From Clostridium sp. (GTDB taxonomy: Bacteria > Bacillota > Clostridia > Clostridiales > Clostridiaceae), in the NCBI GenBank assembly GCA_015058405.1, contig SVCL01000083.1, positions 1 to 41,664 on the forward strand: a stretch of DNA of 41,664 nt. Direction: 5' to 3'. The position numbers were made by a program, and so were the translations under genes. The notes under the pieces are model-generated. The model was not told where the DNA came from, made no database searches, and saw only the letters and a program-made list of their open reading frames with translations. Positions 7,943 to 15,702 of this stretch are shown here, one piece after another; within the stretch, counting starts at the first letter, position 1, and each line of letters starts with the position of its first letter.

Positions 7943-8929
7943 TTAACCACCTATTTGTGACATAGATCGCTTATCTATTTTTTCTTTTGAATGTATATCT
8001 ACTTTATTAAAATTATGACCTTTAGGTTTATTATGAATACCTTCTTCTATTGCTTTAAGAATTGTATCATCATCAGCACCATTATTAATTAACTCTTTTA
8101 AGTTAACTCCTGAATTAAAATGTAAACAGCTTTTTAAGAATCCTTCTGATGTTAGTCTTACTCTATTACAATCATCACAGAACTTATGATTAATAGCACT
8201 TATAAACCCTATTTTCCCTTTATAGCCTTCTAAACTATAATAATGACTTGGGCCATTTCCTAACTTGCCTTTAAACACCTCTAAAGGTCCTATTCTTCTT
8301 TCTATTATTTCCTTAATCTCATCTTCACTATAGCTTTTCATGTTCTTTCCAAACCCTATTGGCATAAGCTCTATAAATCTAACACTTAAGTTTTTATCTT
8401 TTGCAAGATTCACTACATTAATAAGATCCTCTTCTATTTCACCTTTTATAGGTACTGCATTTAACTTAACTCTTAAATTTTTATAAGATAAACATTTATC
8501 TATAGCTTTAAGTACTGTATCTACATCACCAAGTCTAGTTAGTTTTTTAAACTCTTCCTTATCTATAGTATCAATACTTATATTTACTGAATCTAATCCT
8601 GCTTCAACTAATTTTTCTATCTTTTCTCCTAAAAGTATTCCATTAGTTGTCAAGGTAACTTCCTTTATCCCTTCAATATCTTTTATTCCTTTAATAACCT
8701 GTTCAATATCTTTTCTTACTAAAGGTTCCCCACCAGTTATTTTTATTTTTTCTATACCTACTTTAGCAAATAACTTGCATAACCTAATTATTTCTTCATA
8801 AGATAGAACTTTCTCCTTTTCTATTAATTGTATTCCTTCTTCTGGCATACAATAAACACATCTAAGATTACATCTATCTGTTACAGAAATCCTAATATAA
8901 TCAATTTTTCTTTTATGTATATCAAGCAT
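7943..8929 (-). CDS. moaA: GTP 3',8-cyclase (MoaA)
   Basis: Radical SAM enzyme that, with MoaC, converts GTP to cyclic pyranopterin, the first step of Moco synthesis. The N-terminal cluster motif CNLRCVYC (C-x3-C-x2-C) binds the SAM-reactive 4Fe-4S cluster, and GGEPLVRKD follows. The second C-terminal cluster is CDDCNRVRL...SC, and the protein ends in the conserved Gly-Gly tail. I place the start at the ATG at 8929: it lies 2 nt after the mobB stop with AAGGGG 6 nt upstream. A GTG 11 codons earlier would overlap mobB and has no better site. Length is then 328 residues, normal for MoaA. Confidence 0.95.
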   Translation of the reverse strand: MLDIHKRKIDYIRISVTDRCNLRCVYCMPEEGIQLIEKEKVLSYEEIIRLCKLFAKVGIEKIKITGGEPLVRKDIEQVIKGIKDIEGIKEVTLTTNGILLGEKIEKLVEAGLDSVNISIDTIDKEEFKKLTRLGDVDTVLKAIDKCLSYKNLRVKLNAVPIKGEIEEDLINVVNLAKDKNLSVRFIELMPIGFGKNMKSYSEDEIKEIIERRIGPLEVFKGKLGNGPSHYYSLEGYKGKIGFISAINHKFCDDCNRVRLTSEGFLKSCLHFNSGVNLKELINNGADDDTILKAIEEGIHNKPKGHNFNKVDIHSKEKIDKRSMSQIGG

Positions 8930-8931
8930 AA

Positions 8932-9450
8932 CTAACCCCTTCTTATGTATTGAAGTAAGCACTCTGAAATTGAATCAATATCATTTAAATCTAATACCTC
9001 AACGTCTGGAACCTTAATATCGAAATCACTAACTAAAGCAATTAAAGTTTCCTTTTTACAAACACTTTCCTTTGAATTGCCCTTTCTTACAATTTCAAGC
9101 TTAGGATAATCAGAATACTTAAATCCCTCTAGCAAAACTACATCTGCATCTTTAAAGTTATGTATTAAGTCTTTTTCAGTAATATTTTCTGCTTCTTTTA
9201 TTACCATAAACTTATTATTAGAAAAGATAGCAGTTCCCATAGCTCCTGATTTCTTATGTCTAAAAGTATCTGTTCCTTCTATATCACCTTCAAAATCATG
9301 TCCGTCATGTTTTATTGTTGCTACCTTCAAGTTTTCCATTATAAGCTTTGGGATTATTTTTTCTATTAGTGTAGTCTTTCCTGAATTCTTTACACCACTT
9401 ATAGCTATTATCTTAGGTGTTTTTTTATCTTTCATTAATAAAGTCTCCAC
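8932..9450 (-). CDS. mobB: MobB, molybdopterin-guanine dinucleotide biosynthesis adaptor
   Basis: P-loop GTPase that assists MobA in attaching GMP to molybdopterin. The Walker A stretch [11 protein letters not shown] lies near residues 16-26, and [21 protein letters not shown] near residue 50-70 is a hallmark of MobB; a DxxLLEGFK-like region ([10 protein letters not shown]) follows. Length (172) is typical. The GTG at 9450 has GGGAGG 5 nt upstream and overlaps the moaC end by 26 nt. An ATG five codons later has GGAG 9 nt upstream and is an equal alternative. MobA is encoded not here but at the end of the nitrate reductase operon. Confidence 0.9.
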   Translation of the reverse strand: METLLMKDKKTPKIIAISGVKNSGKTTLIEKIIPKLIMENLKVATIKHDGHDFEGDIEGTDTFRHKKSGAMGTAIFSNNKFMVIKEAENITEKDLIHNFKDADVVLLEGFKYSDYPKLEIVRKGNSKESVCKKETLIALVSDFDIKVPDVEVLDLNDIDSISECLLQYIRRG

Positions 9451-9907
9451 TTTTTCCTCCCGTTTTCTTATACAAATGAACTTGAGTTATTTCCATTGAT
9501 TTATCTAGAGCTTTACACATATCGTATATAGTAAGCAGCGCAACTGTTGCACCTGTTAATGCTTCCATTTCAACACCAGTCTTACCTGTTAACTTAGCTA
9601 AACAACTTACTTCTATAAATCTTTCTTCTTTGTTAATATCAAAATCCACAGTACACTTTGTAATCATTAAAGAGTGACACATAGGAATTAAATCTGAAGT
9701 TCTTTTTACTGCCATTATTCCTGCTACCCTAGCTACTCCAAGAACATCACCTTTCTCTATACTATTACTTAAAATAGCATTCATTACTGCTTCATTTACA
9801 TATATTCTTCCTTTTGCTATAGCTGTTCTTTTAGTTATATTTTTATCTGATACATCTACCATAATTGCATTACCAGATTCATCAAAATGAGTCAACTTCT
9901 TTTCCAT
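9425..9907 (-). CDS. moaC: cyclic pyranopterin monophosphate synthase (MoaC)
   Basis: Works after MoaA to form cyclic pyranopterin monophosphate. The 160-residue length fits. Conserved regions are MVDVSDK (about 16-22), the core [11 protein letters not shown] near residues 74-84, and [23 protein letters not shown] near 110-133, which carries the active-site Lys/Asp surroundings. It lies 12 nt after moeA and overlaps mobB, so translation of the two is probably coupled. Nothing is unusual in the protein. Confidence 0.95.
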   Translation of the reverse strand: MEKKLTHFDESGNAIMVDVSDKNITKRTAIAKGRIYVNEAVMNAILSNSIEKGDVLGVARVAGIMAVKRTSDLIPMCHSLMITKCTVDFDINKEERFIEVSCLAKLTGKTGVEMEALTGATVALLTIYDMCKALDKSMEITQVHLYKKTGGKSGDFINER

Positions 9908-9919
9908 ACTTATCCCCTT

Positions 9920-11125
9920 CTATAATAAAACTACTTTTACTTTTTCTCCTTTATGTAATCCTTCATTACCTGCATCAATATCTATAAAGGCATTACACCC
10001 TATCATAGAAGCCAACATTCCAGAAGCATGTTTATTACTAGTTAAAGTAATAATTCCTTCATTATACTTTCCTCTTATAAACCTTCTAGTTTTACTCTTC
10101 TTAGTAAAATCACTCATAAGGGTAGCTTCTACTCTCTTAGTTTCCATATTCTTATTCCCTGTAAGTTTTGCAAGTACTGGTCTTCCTAAAAGTTCAAAGG
10201 TAGTTAATGCTGCAAAAGGATTTCCTGAAAGACTTAATACTGGCTTGTTTTTTAATAAATAATACATAGCTGGAGTACCTGGCATTAAATCTACTTTCCA
10301 AAACAATCTATTTGCTTTAGTTAAAGTTACTACTTCATGGAAGATATCCTTCTTACCAACAGAAACTCCACCTGTAGTTATAACTAAATCAACTTTATCA
10401 ATAACCTCAATAAGCTTATTAGAAACAACTCTTGGATCATCTCCTAAAACATCTACATATTTAGGTTTAACCCCAAGTTCAGTTAATCTTGAATACATTA
10501 ACTGACGATTACTATCATATATCTTTCCTTCTAAAAGTGGCGAACCTGACTTACTTACCTCATCTCCTGTAACAAATAAAGCTACAGTAGGTATTTTTTT
10601 TACCAAAACCTTATCTATTCCCATACTTGATATAACACCTTGATGAATACAGCTTAATACTTCACCTTTTTTCATTAATAAAGTACCTTTTTCTATATCT
10701 TCACCTTCAAAACAAAAGTTAGCATAATCTGAAAGTTCTTTATAAATTTCAACTATATCCATACCTTCATCAGTTAGTTCCTGCATAAGAATACAGTTTG
10801 CACCTTTAGGAATTTTTGCTCCAGTCATTATCCTTACGGCTTCCCCTGGCCTAACTTCTTTAGTACTAAATCCTCCTGCAAATACTTCATCTATAACTTT
10901 TAATTTTACTGGATTTTCTTTTGTGGCTCCCTTTGTATCACTAGCTATTAAAGCATATCCATCTAAAGGTGATTTATTAAAAGGTGGATTATTTATTGAT
11001 GCATAAATATCTTCTGCTAGAACTCTTCCATTAGCATCTAATAAATCTATCTTCTCTGTTTCCTCAATTTCATTAATACTATCTAGCATTAATTGAATTG
11101 CTTTTTCTAATTGAACACGAATCAT
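9920..11125 (-). CDS. moeA: molybdopterin molybdenumtransferase (MoeA)
   Basis: Inserts molybdate into adenylylated molybdopterin. Visible are the MoeA N-terminal domain with NNPPFNKSPLDGYAL (about 43-57), the RIMTGAKIP region (about 97-105), the MoCF core VTTGGVSVGKKD (about 251-262) and LSLSGNPFAAL near 299-309, then the C-terminal beta domain. Length 401 is typical. It starts 2 nt after the upstream MoeA-like gene and is part of the same transcript. The operon carries both this MoeA and a divergent MoeA-like protein. Confidence 0.94.
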   Translation of the reverse strand: MIRVQLEKAIQLMLDSINEIEETEKIDLLDANGRVLAEDIYASINNPPFNKSPLDGYALIASDTKGATKENPVKLKVIDEVFAGGFSTKEVRPGEAVRIMTGAKIPKGANCILMQELTDEGMDIVEIYKELSDYANFCFEGEDIEKGTLLMKKGEVLSCIHQGVISSMGIDKVLVKKIPTVALFVTGDEVSKSGSPLLEGKIYDSNRQLMYSRLTELGVKPKYVDVLGDDPRVVSNKLIEVIDKVDLVITTGGVSVGKKDIFHEVVTLTKANRLFWKVDLMPGTPAMYYLLKNKPVLSLSGNPFAALTTFELLGRPVLAKLTGNKNMETKRVEATLMSDFTKKSKTRRFIRGKYNEGIITLTSNKHASGMLASMIGCNAFIDIDAGNEGLHKGEKVKVVLL

Positions 11126-11127
11126 TT

Positions 11128-12153
11128 TTATACCCCTTTTCCAAATTCACATCTTGGATAAGTACATACTTCACATGAGAAACAAAGTCCTCCATGTCCC
11201 ATTCTTGCTATGTCTTTTTTAGATATTTTAACTCCTGCTGCAACTCTTGGTAATATAAGGTCAAATATAGTTGCTTTAGAATACATAACACATCCTGGTA
11301 ACCCCATTATAGGAGTTTCATCATCAAAGTATCCAAGCAAGAACATAGTCCCTGGAAGTACTGGTGCTCCATAAGTCACAATATTAGCTCCACTTTTTCT
11401 AATAGAACTCGGAGTTAAATCATCAGGATCTACACTCATTCCCCCAGTACAGATAATCATATCTACACCTTTTTCTTTACATTCTTTTATGGCATTTACT
11501 ATCATTTCACTATCATCATCTACAATGATATGATGAACAACTTCTATATGATAATTCTTTAATTTATTAATTATTACTGGAGTAAATGTATCTTTTATTC
11601 TTTTGTGATAAACTTCACTTCCAGTCGTTACTACAGCTGCTATCTTTTTTATGTACGGTAATAATTCTAAAAGAGGTTTATCTCCTCCTATTTCTTGAGC
11701 CTTTTTAAGTTTTTCCTCTTCTATAATTAAAGGAATTACTCTCATACCTGCAAGCTTATTACCCTTTTTAACTGCATAATTTGTATGTCTAGTAGCTATT
11801 ACTATTTCATCAAGAGCATTAATTTCTTCTAGTCTTTCAATATCTACTCTAAATAATCCATCTATATCTGCTTTAAGTTCTATTTTTCCTTCTCTTATTT
11901 CACTACCAACCATATTATCGTTTTTACATATATCATAAAGAATTTCTGCTGCTTCATTTTCATGCAGCATTCCCTCTTTCTTTTCCCATATATATAAATG
12001 TTCTTTTCCTAAGGAAAGTAGAAGTTCTATATCTTCTTCTTTAACTACATGACCTTTTCTAAAAGGTGTATCTTTTACTACGTCTTTCACTATTCTTGTA
12101 ATATCATGACATAACACATGCCCTACTGCATCTACAGTTGCTATTTTTTTCAT
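11128..12153 (-). CDS. molybdopterin-binding MoeA-like protein with C-terminal Cys cluster
   Basis: First gene of the Moco operon, about 341 residues. It has the MoCF/MoeA-like core: VTTGSEVYHKRI (about 177-188), TGGMSVDPDDLTPSS (about 238-252) and GLPGCVMYSK (about 296-305). It lacks the full MoeA N-terminal domain. The C terminus carries CFSCEVCTYPRCEFGKG, a C-x2-C-x2-C-x4-C set that could hold a metal or cluster. The family is found in anaerobes beside Moco genes; its reaction is not known to me. I prefer the ATG at 12153, with AGGA 10 nt upstream, over a GTG three codons earlier. The leader holds a Moco-riboswitch-like RNA and a terminator. Confidence 0.82.
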   Translation of the reverse strand: MKKIATVDAVGHVLCHDITRIVKDVVKDTPFRKGHVVKEEDIELLLSLGKEHLYIWEKKEGMLHENEAAEILYDICKNDNMVGSEIREGKIELKADIDGLFRVDIERLEEINALDEIVIATRHTNYAVKKGNKLAGMRVIPLIIEEEKLKKAQEIGGDKPLLELLPYIKKIAAVVTTGSEVYHKRIKDTFTPVIINKLKNYHIEVVHHIIVDDDSEMIVNAIKECKEKGVDMIICTGGMSVDPDDLTPSSIRKSGANIVTYGAPVLPGTMFLLGYFDDETPIMGLPGCVMYSKATIFDLILPRVAAGVKISKKDIARMGHGGLCFSCEVCTYPRCEFGKGV

Positions 12154-12231
12154 AACACACACTCTTCCTATAACTAAATTTTATAACTAAATTTTATAAC
12201 TTAATACTATATTTTTAAAATTTCAAATAAA

Positions 12232-12272
12232 AAACTATATTTTCCCACTAAAAGAGCAAGAAAATATAGTTT
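12232..12272 (-). terminator. leader terminator ahead of the Moco operon
   Basis: Minus strand: AAACTATATTTTC, 15-nt loop, GAAAATATAGTTT, then TTTATTT. A 13-bp stem with a T-tract, about 80 nt before the first Moco gene and downstream of the riboswitch-like element, so it is the likely expression platform. Confidence 0.75.
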
Positions 12273-12300
12273 ATCACTTAAATATAACTATAATTGTCTT

Positions 12301-12353
12301 TATTTAAAATATAAGAATACTTTTATTATGTAAATATTCTTATATTTTAAATA
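12301..12353 (-). repeat. 19-bp perfect hairpin adjoining the riboswitch
   Basis: TATTTAAAATATAAGAATA (12301-12319) pairs exactly with 12335-12353. The T-tract expected of a terminator is missing on the minus strand. The hairpin shares 12350-12353 with the 3' side of the aptamer P1 stem, so the two cannot fully form at once; it may be an anti-aptamer or switching helix. Confidence 0.6.
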
Positions 12354-12471
12354 ATACTCCTTTTCAAACACGGAAGGCTCTCTAGTTTCCCATCAAACCC
12401 TGAAGTAAACCAATATGGCTACTTGACTCAATATCATAGTTTCCCTTAGATATTTTCGTTCGGAGATTATT
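12350..12471 (-). promoter_or_regulatory. Moco riboswitch-like leader
   Basis: Minus strand. The ends pair as AATAATCTCC (12462-12471) with GGAGTATTATT (12350-12360, one bulge). Inside are two copies of GGGAAACTA (12437-12445 and 12382-12390), a helix AAGTAGCC...GGTTTACTT, and GCCTTCCGTG near the 3' side. The pattern of CTCCGAAC, GGGAAAC, GTAGCC and CTTCCGTG, together with the position before a Moco operon, matches my memory of the Moco RNA motif (RF01055). Its 5' end begins 4 nt after the mobA stop codon. Confidence 0.7.
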
Positions 12472-12474
12472 TAA

Positions 12475-13053
12475 TTATTTCAGGTTGTGATAATCAAAAT
12501 AATTATTCACATTTATTAATACATCTTTATCAAATTTAGTGTTTTCAAGGCTAATAACTTTACCTTCAATATTTTTTACTAAATCCGTAAGTTTATACCT
12601 CTTATCTTTTATCATATCTTCTATAATAGGAAATATTTTTTTGGAATATACTCCTCCTAAAGGATATAATCTTCCCTTTGAGTCTTGTGATACTACTGCA
12701 GTATCTCCCTCTTCTAAATTAGATAAGATAAATTCTACAAATTCACTACTTAACTTTGGCATATCACATGCTGTTACAAATATATAATCTTCTTTTATAT
12801 ACTTAAAACTTGAATATAATCCTCCAATAGGTCCAATTTCCTTATACTCATCCTCTATAAGCTCATAATCTAATTCCTTATACTTTTCCTTATTATCTAC
12901 TGAAATGTATATTTTATTTAACACCTGTAAATTATCTATTATTATATCAATAAATCTTTTATTATTTAAAGTTAAAAAAGCCTTATTATCACCTTTCATC
13001 CTAGTACTTTTACCACCTACTAGAACTAAAGCAGCTATTTTCATAACTATCAC
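12475..13053 (-). CDS. mobA: molybdenum cofactor guanylyltransferase (MobA)
   Basis: Transfers GMP from GTP to molybdopterin, giving the bis-MGD form used by the nitrate reductase encoded in the same operon. The nucleotide-binding start LVLVGGKSTRMKGDNKAFL (about 9-27) replaces the usual AGGxSxRMGxDK with VGGKSTRMKGDNK. EYKEIGPIGGLYSSF and the metal-binding VTACDMPKL near residue 95-103 follow. Length 192 is typical. The start is either GTG 13053 (AAAGG very close) or ATG 13044 (site farther away); family N termini favour the latter. It starts 8 nt after the TDT transporter gene. Confidence 0.9.
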   Translation of the reverse strand: MIVMKIAALVLVGGKSTRMKGDNKAFLTLNNKRFIDIIIDNLQVLNKIYISVDNKEKYKELDYELIEDEYKEIGPIGGLYSSFKYIKEDYIFVTACDMPKLSSEFVEFILSNLEEGDTAVVSQDSKGRLYPLGGVYSKKIFPIIEDMIKDKRYKLTDLVKNIEGKVISLENTKFDKDVLINVNNYFDYHNLK

Positions 13054-13061
13054 TTACCTTT

Positions 13062-14012
13062 TTATTTTTTATAACTATTTACAAACATTCTAGCAAAGTT
13101 ATAAAGTACAAAACCAATAATAACTGTTGTTAAAAATATTTGAATACCACTTATTTCTTTTATTATGTTTCCTAATACTTCATTACCATTGGCTGTTACA
13201 AAAGCAGACATTTTTAATGAAGCTACTATTCCTATAGCCATAGGGAATGTAAGTCCTGCAAAACCTGGTGTAAATGAGTATGAGAAAAACCTTGGTAATT
13301 TATATATTATAAATAGTAAAGCTAATAATACACATACATATAAAGCATATAATAATGTCTTATTGGGGTTTTCTTTTATAAAGTTAATATATCCTACAAC
13401 ACAAAGACTAGATGGTGCTAATAATATTGCTTGTGTATGATATACTGCATCTTTTATTGGATGTTTTATTAATCTATAAAACATAAACGGTATTATAAAA
13501 GCAAATACTCCTATTCCATAATATACAACCATCTTACATATTAGTGGTTCATTCATTACTCCACCAACTACAGTTGAAACCATTATTCCATTATAAGTAA
13601 CAAACCAGCTTGGTAAAAATGTATCCATATTAATACCCTTAATTACATTTCTATATGTAAATATAAGAATATGTATTGCATGGAGTACTACCCCTATAAA
13701 CCATAGAGCTTTTCCTACTACTTGATTATAATCAAAATAGTAACTTCCAAGTATCATAGTTATCATAGTAAATCCTACATATAAGCTAGCTGGAACTGTA
13801 TTAGAATACTCTTTTTTAACAGTACCAAAGTATTTAAATATCTTTAGCATATACGCTAAAAGAATAATACTTGCACTTATCATAGTAAGATGTCTTACCC
13901 ATGTGTATCCAAAAGTTAAATATACATTTGATAAAGTTGCTGCACCTACCATTGTAGGAAGTAATGGTACTGGTATGTTTTCTATCTTTTGTACTATTGA
14001 TTTTTTCTCCAT
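13062..14012 (-). CDS. TDT family (TehA/SLAC1-like) anion transporter
   Basis: A 316-residue integral membrane protein with about ten hydrophobic segments and a short Lys-rich C terminus. N-terminal IPVPLLPTMVGAATLSN and FSYSFTPGFAGLTFPMAIGI near residues 240-260 match the tellurite-resistance/dicarboxylate transporter (TehA, SLAC1) family, whose members pass small anions such as nitrate, chloride or malate. It is fourth in the nitrate reductase operon, where a nitrate importer or nitrite exporter is expected and no NarK- or FocA-type gene is present. I infer nitrate/nitrite traffic. GGGGAG precedes the ATG. Confidence 0.75.
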   Translation of the reverse strand: MEKKSIVQKIENIPVPLLPTMVGAATLSNVYLTFGYTWVRHLTMISASIILLAYMLKIFKYFGTVKKEYSNTVPASLYVGFTMITMILGSYYFDYNQVVGKALWFIGVVLHAIHILIFTYRNVIKGINMDTFLPSWFVTYNGIMVSTVVGGVMNEPLICKMVVYYGIGVFAFIIPFMFYRLIKHPIKDAVYHTQAILLAPSSLCVVGYINFIKENPNKTLLYALYVCVLLALLFIIYKLPRFFSYSFTPGFAGLTFPMAIGIVASLKMSAFVTANGNEVLGNIIKEISGIQIFLTTVIIGFVLYNFARMFVNSYKK

Positions 14013-14033
14013 CTTTTGCTCCCCGCATAACTC

Positions 14034-15266
14034 TTATTCTTCATAATAGAATTCAAAGTTTTCTTTCATATTAAAGAAATCAGAATAATCTATTTCAAAT
14101 AAAGGTTTCTTTAACTTTGAAACATTTATTTCTCTTTTTATAAGTTGAGTTAGAACACCAGCGTAAGATAAATCACCTTGGATTATAGCTCCATATATTT
14201 TTCCTTCTTTATGAATTACTTTTTTGTAATTACCTTCATCATCTGAATATGTAACAACTTCATAAGTATCATCTGGTTCTGTATTTATTCCTAAAGACAT
14301 TGTAGGAATTCCTAAGAAGTTCATAGTTGACTTACTTGCAAAGAAGTCTGTCATTTCAGCTTTTTTACCACACATGTTGTTAGCTGCTATTATACCCTCT
14401 TTAACTGCAACTGGCCATATTGGATTTCTTCCAGTTACATCTCCTGCACCATAAATGTAATCATAATTAGTTTTTCCTGTTACATCTATTATTAATCCAA
14501 ATCTATCTGTTTCTATATTAGACCCTTCTAAGAAACCAACATTTGCACGTACACCTGCTGCACAAATTAATAAATCACAAGGAATAGTTTCACCACTAGT
14601 TAATAAAATTTCTTTAATGTTTTCATCTTCATCAACTATAAGTTCTTTTACACCTTTTTCGTAATATTGTTTAATTCCTCTTTCTGCAAAAGCATTTTCG
14701 TAAGTTGAAGCTGCTTTTTTATCTAATTGAATTGAAAGCATACGATTTTGCATTTCTACTAAATATACATTTTTTCCATAGTGTAATAAACCCGAAATAA
14801 CATCTATACCTACTAGCCCTGCACCCATAACAACAATATTTTCGCAAGTTTTAGCTTTTTCCATTATTGTTTCGCAATCATCAAAATTACGGAAACCTAT
14901 AGCATTCTTAGCTGTTCTTAAATGTGGTATTGGTGGGAAGAAAGTATTAGCACCTGTTGCAATAAGTAATTTATCAAATTCAACCACTTGTCCATCTTCA
15001 AGAACTACAGTTTTTTCTTCTGCATTAATTTCAGATGCTCCTACACCTTTAATCCAATTTATATTATTATTTTCTATAAATCCATCTTCAACAAATTCAA
15101 GTTTCTTTGTATCTCTTACACCTTCCATATAATGATGAAGAATACATCTTGAATAAATTTTGTCGTCTTTGGATATTAAAGTAATTTCAGCATCTTTATC
15201 TATATTTCTAAGTTCACGTACTCCACTTATTCCTGCTGCTGAAGCTCCTAAAACTACATATTTCAT
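14034..15266 (-). CDS. FAD-dependent NAD(P)H oxidoreductase of the nitrate reductase operon
   Basis: Pyridine nucleotide-disulfide oxidoreductase fold, 410 residues. The N-terminal FAD site is VVLGASAAGISGVREL (4-19), a second Rossmann site VVMGAGLVGID lies near residues 155-165 for NAD(P)H, and the FAD-closing motif YIYGAGDVTG is near 280-289. It most resembles rubredoxin reductase and the N-terminal part of NADH-nitrite reductase; there is no redox-active CxxxxC, so it is not a disulfide reductase. Together with the four-cluster ferredoxin upstream (6 nt gap), it likely passes electrons from NAD(P)H to the nitrate reductase. Confidence 0.82.
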   Translation of the reverse strand: MKYVVLGASAAGISGVRELRNIDKDAEITLISKDDKIYSRCILHHYMEGVRDTKKLEFVEDGFIENNNINWIKGVGASEINAEEKTVVLEDGQVVEFDKLLIATGANTFFPPIPHLRTAKNAIGFRNFDDCETIMEKAKTCENIVVMGAGLVGIDVISGLLHYGKNVYLVEMQNRMLSIQLDKKAASTYENAFAERGIKQYYEKGVKELIVDEDENIKEILLTSGETIPCDLLICAAGVRANVGFLEGSNIETDRFGLIIDVTGKTNYDYIYGAGDVTGRNPIWPVAVKEGIIAANNMCGKKAEMTDFFASKSTMNFLGIPTMSLGINTEPDDTYEVVTYSDDEGNYKKVIHKEGKIYGAIIQGDLSYAGVLTQLIKREINVSKLKKPLFEIDYSDFFNMKENFEFYYEE

Positions 15267-15272
15267 AAGCTC

Positions 15273-15689
15273 TTATACCTCCTCTAAAGTGATAGCACCC
15301 ATTGGACATTTTGCTACACAGCTTGGATTACTTCCGTCCTTTGCACTACAGCTAGTACACATATCACATTTCATTATTTCTTTGTACTTTAATCTATCGC
15401 TTTTTAAAACTCCGTAAGGACATGCCATTATACACATGTAGCAACTTGCACATCTATTCTTATCGTACTTTACAAAGCCAGTTTCTTTATCTTTATGCAT
15501 AGCACCTGTCATGCAAGTATATACACATTCTGGTCTATCACAGTGACGACAGAAAATTGGTGCTGGTTTATTATTACTATCTATAGTAACTCTATTTCTA
15601 GAATCTGAGCTCTCATGGCTTACTGTACAAGCTGTTACGCAAGTTAAACAACCTATACACTTTTCTCTATCGATCTTAATTCTTTTCAT
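15273..15689 (-). CDS. four-cluster 4Fe-4S ferredoxin subunit (HycB/DmsB-like)
   Basis: A 138-residue electron-transfer subunit. Sixteen cysteines form four cluster-binding groups: CIGCLTCVTAC (11-21), CRHCDRPECVYTC (near 48-60), CASCYMCIMACPYG (near 81-94) and CDMCTSC...SCVAKCPMG (near 108-131). This pattern is that of DmsB/HycB/FdhB-type wires that sit beside molybdopterin oxidoreductases. There is no Tat signal or membrane anchor, so the complex is cytoplasmic. It starts 13 nt after the catalytic subunit and precedes the FAD oxidoreductase, completing an NAD(P)H-to-nitrate chain. Confidence 0.88.
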   Translation of the reverse strand: MKRIKIDREKCIGCLTCVTACTVSHESSDSRNRVTIDSNNKPAPIFCRHCDRPECVYTCMTGAMHKDKETGFVKYDKNRCASCYMCIMACPYGVLKSDRLKYKEIMKCDMCTSCSAKDGSNPSCVAKCPMGAITLEEV

Positions 15690-15702
15690 TAGTATAAGCC
15701 TC

